Origin: HTCC2207 sp002685195
GTDB taxonomy: Bacteria > Pseudomonadota > Gammaproteobacteria > Pseudomonadales > Porticoccaceae
DNA: 64,000 nucleotides
Reading direction: 5' to 3'
Assembly (NCBI GenBank): GCA_051201675.1
Contig: CP179212.1
Coordinates: 310,001-374,000, forward strand
Positions 61,410 through 64,000 of the stretch are shown here, piece by piece. The position numbers and the translations under genes are program-made. Each line of letters begins with the position of its first letter. The stretch's first letter is position 1. Under the pieces are notes generated by a model, which had not been told where the DNA came from, did not search any database, and saw only the letters and a list, made by a program, of their open reading frames with translations.

Positions 61410-62048
61410 ATGCTGACAATGATTGCAAATCACTTAGACAAATTTCCTCTTAAAAGGCCAAAACCGGATCCAGAGAATACTCATATAGCTGCTGCAGTAT
61501 TAGTGGTATTGCATGGGCGCGATGATGATCCGCAGGTGATTTTGACCCAGCGAGCTTTTCATCTAAAGAGCCATGCAGGGGAGGTCGCTTTTCCTGGAGG
61601 TATGTGGGATCAGATTGATGAAGATTTAATGCAAACGGCGCTCAGAGAGGCTCAGGAAGAAATAGGCCTGGCTGCAGATTCAGTAACTCTCCTAGCTACT
61701 ATGCCAACTTCATCTCCTAGGCGCAGAGATATTAGCGTGACTCCATTTGTGGCTGTGGCTGACAGTATTTTGGAGCTCAACCCGGATGATGGTGAAATAG
61801 AAGCAATTTTTAATGCACCGTTAAAGGCATTTATGCATCTTGACCACTATGAATATTTCGACATGCAATTAGATGCTGAATATGGCGGTGGCGTGATTCG
61901 ATTTCCATTCTTGATGTATAAGAATTATAAGATCTGGGGCTTCACCCTAAACGTAATTACTGACCTACTTAATGCAACCTTAGGGGCGGGAATTGATTTG
62001 GAGTACCCGACCCACGAAAAACTCGAGAAATCGGCTAAAGAGGCGTGA
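61410..62048 (+). CDS. NUDIX CoA pyrophosphatase family protein (NudL-like)
   Basis: The 212-aa protein carries the CoA-pyrophosphatase motif ILTQRAFHLKSHAGEVAFPGG and a Nudix box with REAQEEIGL. Members split CoA to 4'-phosphopantetheine and 3',5'-ADP. ATG 61410 is the first start, 61419 an alternative. The gene is divergent from the zinc-ribbon Nudix gene (41-bp gap) and is followed after 3 bp by the carbonic anhydrase-like gene. Confidence 0.9.
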   Translation: MLTMIANHLDKFPLKRPKPDPENTHIAAAVLVVLHGRDDDPQVILTQRAFHLKSHAGEVAFPGGMWDQIDEDLMQTALREAQEEIGLAADSVTLLATMPTSSPRRRDISVTPFVAVADSILELNPDDGEIEAIFNAPLKAFMHLDHYEYFDMQLDAEYGGGVIRFPFLMYKNYKIWGFTLNVITDLLNATLGAGIDLEYPTHEKLEKSAKEA

Positions 62049-62051
62049 TAA

Positions 62052-62576
62052 ATGATTTATTCAATCGGTGACGATATCCCACAAATTGACGATACTGCTT
62101 TTGTCGCTCCAAGCGCAGATATCATGGGTAAGGTTATCCTTAAAGAGCAGTCTAGTGTCTGGTTTAATGCAGTAATTCGAGGTGATTGCGATATTATTGA
62201 GGTGGGGAAGCGTAGTAATGTACAAGATGGTGCTGTGCTTCATGCAGACCCTGGCCAACCAATGAAAATTGGTGAAGACGTGACTATTGGGCATCAAGCA
62301 ATGGTGCACTGCAGAGAGATAGGTGATCGTACTTTAATTGGTATTCAGGCAGTAGTTCTTGATGGGGCCATTGTTGGAAGCGATTGTCTAATTGGTGCTA
62401 ATGCTCTGGTCAAGGCAGGGTCAGTGATTCCCGACGGTTCAATGGTAGTTGGTTCCCCCGCAAAAGTTATTAGAAAAACCGATGAGAATATGCGACTAGC
62501 TATGCTTGCGGGCGCCACAGTTTATGTGCAGAAGGCTGCGCACATGGCCTCAGATTTAGTTGAGATAAAGCGTTGA
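62052..62576 (+). CDS. Gamma-carbonic anhydrase-like hexapeptide-repeat protein (YrdA/PaaY family)
   Basis: The 174-aa left-handed beta-helix protein has regularly spaced hexapeptides (NAVIRGDCDIIEVGKRSNVQ, TIGHQAMVHCREIGDRTLIG, IGANALVKAGSVIPDGSMV) and His residues in VLHAD, IGHQAMVH that would bind metal in gamma carbonic anhydrases. Activity is often unproven for YrdA members. It overlaps the following small gene by four bases (TTGA). Confidence 0.92.
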   Translation: MIYSIGDDIPQIDDTAFVAPSADIMGKVILKEQSSVWFNAVIRGDCDIIEVGKRSNVQDGAVLHADPGQPMKIGEDVTIGHQAMVHCREIGDRTLIGIQAVVLDGAIVGSDCLIGANALVKAGSVIPDGSMVVGSPAKVIRKTDENMRLAMLAGATVYVQKAAHMASDLVEIKR

Positions 62577-62749
62577 TAGAACGACATACTCCATCGCCCT
62601 GCATTGCTGTTTGTTTTCTGGATGAAGATGATGTCTGTACTGGTTGCCATAGAAGTAGTAGGGAAATTCAGGACTGGCAATTTATGGGAAGTGAGCAAAA
62701 GTACCAAGTATTGTTGTTGTGTAACGAACGCAGTCTTATAAACAAATAA
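62573..62749 (+). CDS. Small DUF1289 protein
   Basis: From TTG 62573 the frame runs 58 codons to TAA 62747-62749. The product has the DUF1289 pattern: SPCIAVCFLDEDDVCTGCHR (Cys-x3-Cys ... Cys-x2-Cys) then EIQDWQFM, as in E. coli YdhL. The TTG overlaps the upstream stop (TTGA), consistent with coupling. DUF1289 often follows gamma-carbonic-anhydrase-like genes. It may bind a metal or an Fe-S cluster. Confidence 0.82.
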   Translation: MIERHTPSPCIAVCFLDEDDVCTGCHRSSREIQDWQFMGSEQKYQVLLLCNERSLINK

Positions 62750-62765
62750 ATTTAAATAGTTTCTT

Positions 62766-64000
62766 CTACTCTTCTGGCTCGACTGGCTTTTTCATTTGAG
62801 TAACAGAAACCTTTTTGACCATTGCGCCTTTAATTTCCTCTGTCTCAAATCGGTAACCTCCGACCATAAAGCTCACGTTGCCATCGGGTATGCTCTCCAA
62901 TTGCTCTAAGACCAAACCGTTGAGGGTTTTGGGGCCATCAGTCGAGAGATCCCAGCCGGTTGCTTTGTTGATTTCTCTAATAGTGGCGGCACCGTCAATA
63001 ATATAACTGCTCTCACTCCGAGCGATGACTTCATCTTCGTCATCTGCTGTATTGGTCGTGAAGTCACCCACAATTTCTTCTAGAATGTCCTCCAGCGTCA
63101 CAAGGCCTTGGACCTCTCCATACTCATCTACAACAATTGCGAAACGCTTTTTAGTATTTTTAAAATTAAGAAGTTGGGTGATAAGAGTTGTGCTCTCGGG
63201 AATAAAGTAAGCCTCTTCAGCAAACTGCTTTATTGTCTCTTGAGTAATAGTCCCAGCCCGCAAAAGATGATGAGCCTTGCGTCCGTGAAATACGCCAATA
63301 ATATTATTAATATCACCTTCAAAAATAGGTTGGCGTGTATACTCAGAATCTAAAATTGAGGCTGTCAAGCTATCAATAGGGTCCTCCAAATCTAATCCAT
63401 GGACCTCATTTCGAGGGATCATGATGTCTTCTATTGTAATATTCTCTAGGTCCAGAATTCCTTTCAACATTCCTTGGTGGCTGTCTGAAAGTTTGTGGCC
63501 AGAGAGATCCACTAGAGATTTAAGTTCTTCTGAATCCAAACCATCGTCACGGTCTTTCTTGGGATCAAATCCGAGCAGGGAGATTACAGTATTAGTCAGT
63601 TGGTTGACCATCCAAACTAGGGGTGACAGTAACTGCAACAGCGGTTTTAAAATGTGACTCGCTCTGAACGCAAACCACTCGGGGTTCTGAGCTGCTATAG
63701 TTTTTGGCGTGACCTCAGAGAAAACCAACACCGTAATCGTTAGTGATGCAGTTGCAACCCAAGGTGCAGCGGCCTCTCCCACATAAATAATGGCTAACAT
63801 GTTGGCAATAATAGCAGCGAGAATATTGACCGCATTATTACCTATTAAAATAAGACCGATCAATTTATCAGGCTTGGCTAATAGTTTGGCCGCTCGGCGA
63901 GCCCCTGCACTCTTTTTGCGCTGGTGACGAAGACGATAACGGTTTAACGCCATCATTCCAGTTTCTGAACCCGAAAAAAAAGCTGATAGTACCAGCAAGA
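62766..64000 (-). CDS. CNNM/CorC-family membrane protein (YfjD-like), 5' end cut by window edge
   Basis: Over 410 codons are present; the frame continues past the window edge, and the TTG at 63998 is not a real start (relatives have about 15-20 more N-terminal residues). The protein has a DUF21/CNNM membrane domain (SAFFSGSETGMMALNRYRL, GNNAVNILAA), two CBS domains (about 200-315, with FAIVVDEYGEVQGLVTLEDI) and a C-terminal CorC/HlyC domain. The family is linked to Mg2+/cation transport. Confidence 0.92.
   Translation of the reverse strand, partial: LLVLSAFFSGSETGMMALNRYRLRHQRKKSAGARRAAKLLAKPDKLIGLILIGNNAVNILAAIIANMLAIIYVGEAAAPWVATASLTITVLVFSEVTPKTIAAQNPEWFAFRASHILKPLLQLLSPLVWMVNQLTNTVISLLGFDPKKDRDDGLDSEELKSLVDLSGHKLSDSHQGMLKGILDLENITIEDIMIPRNEVHGLDLEDPIDSLTASILDSEYTRQPIFEGDINNIIGVFHGRKAHHLLRAGTITQETIKQFAEEAYFIPESTTLITQLLNFKNTKKRFAIVVDEYGEVQGLVTLEDILEEIVGDFTTNTADDEDEVIARSESSYIIDGAATIREINKATGWDLSTDGPKTLNGLVLEQLESIPDGNVSFMVGGYRFETEEIKGAMVKKVSVTQMKKPVEPEE

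Overview
The window is a contiguous piece of a gammaproteobacterial chromosome and consists almost entirely of housekeeping genes. Gene order (gatC/mreBCD-maf-rng-yhdP; ptsN-rpoN-lpt-kds; murA-hisGDC-degS; ftsH-folP-glmM-tpiA-secG-tRNA-Leu; tRNA-fMet-rimP-nusA-infB-rbfA-truB-rpsO-pnp; grpE-dnaK-dnaJ-dapB-carAB-greA) follows the layout of pseudomonads and their relatives. The moderate AT content, compact spacing, TTG/GTG starts and a secreted lipoprotein with thrombospondin type-3 repeats and a DUF4856-like domain suggest a free-living marine member, perhaps near the SAR92/Cellvibrionales group. The taxon is inference only.

Region by region: 1-267 is the 5' part of gatC on the minus strand. 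580-9053 is a plus-strand run for cell shape, RNA processing and envelope (mreB, mreC, mreD, maf, rng, yhdP). 9136-19119 is a long minus-strand block: mgtE-yjgA, then the nitrogen-PTS/sigma-54 and LPS-export cluster (yrbG-kdsD-kdsC-lptC-lptA-lptB-rpoN-hpf-ptsN-rapZ-ptsO). 19274-24619 is mlaC-ibaG-murA-hisG-hisD-hisC, with mlaF, mlaE, mlaD and mlaB missing from their usual place. degS and yhbY are on the minus strand, then rlmE-ftsH-folP-glmM-tpiA-secG and tRNA-Leu(GAG) on the plus strand. Between tRNA-Leu and the initiator tRNA (32291-35047) lies the one accessory slot: a GNAT protein, a small BamE-like lipoprotein, a CPBP/MrtJ-like membrane protease and djlA, with short degenerate direct repeats that may be an insertion-sequence relic. 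35048-44108 is fMet-rimP-nusA-infB-rbfA-truB-rpsO-pnp. recN is convergent to pnp. 46037-55965 is the grpE-dnaK-dnaJ / dapB / carA-carB-greA run. argD-argF are on the minus strand. grxD, the large DUF4856-like lipoprotein, two Nudix genes, a gamma-carbonic-anhydrase-like gene with a tiny DUF1289 gene overlapping its end, and the 3' part of a CNNM/CorC-family gene close the window.

The most interesting signals are in leader RNAs rather than in new protein systems. An intrinsic terminator with a competing upstream pairing lies in the carA leader. An intrinsic terminator lies within the argD leader, with no upstream gene on that strand. The rimP-nusA leader holds four consecutive hairpins, two of them terminators, behind the fMet gene. 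A 14-bp perfect stem, extendable to 23 positions, precedes pnp as in PNPase autoregulation. A near-consensus sigma-32 promoter precedes grpE. Other oddities are a probable non-canonical AUU/AUC start for mreC, an initiator tRNA with U1-U72 instead of the usual C1-A72, a solitary mlaC, and an MrtJ-like protease without a recognisable substrate nearby. I saw no CRISPR array, prophage, complete insertion sequence or defence island.
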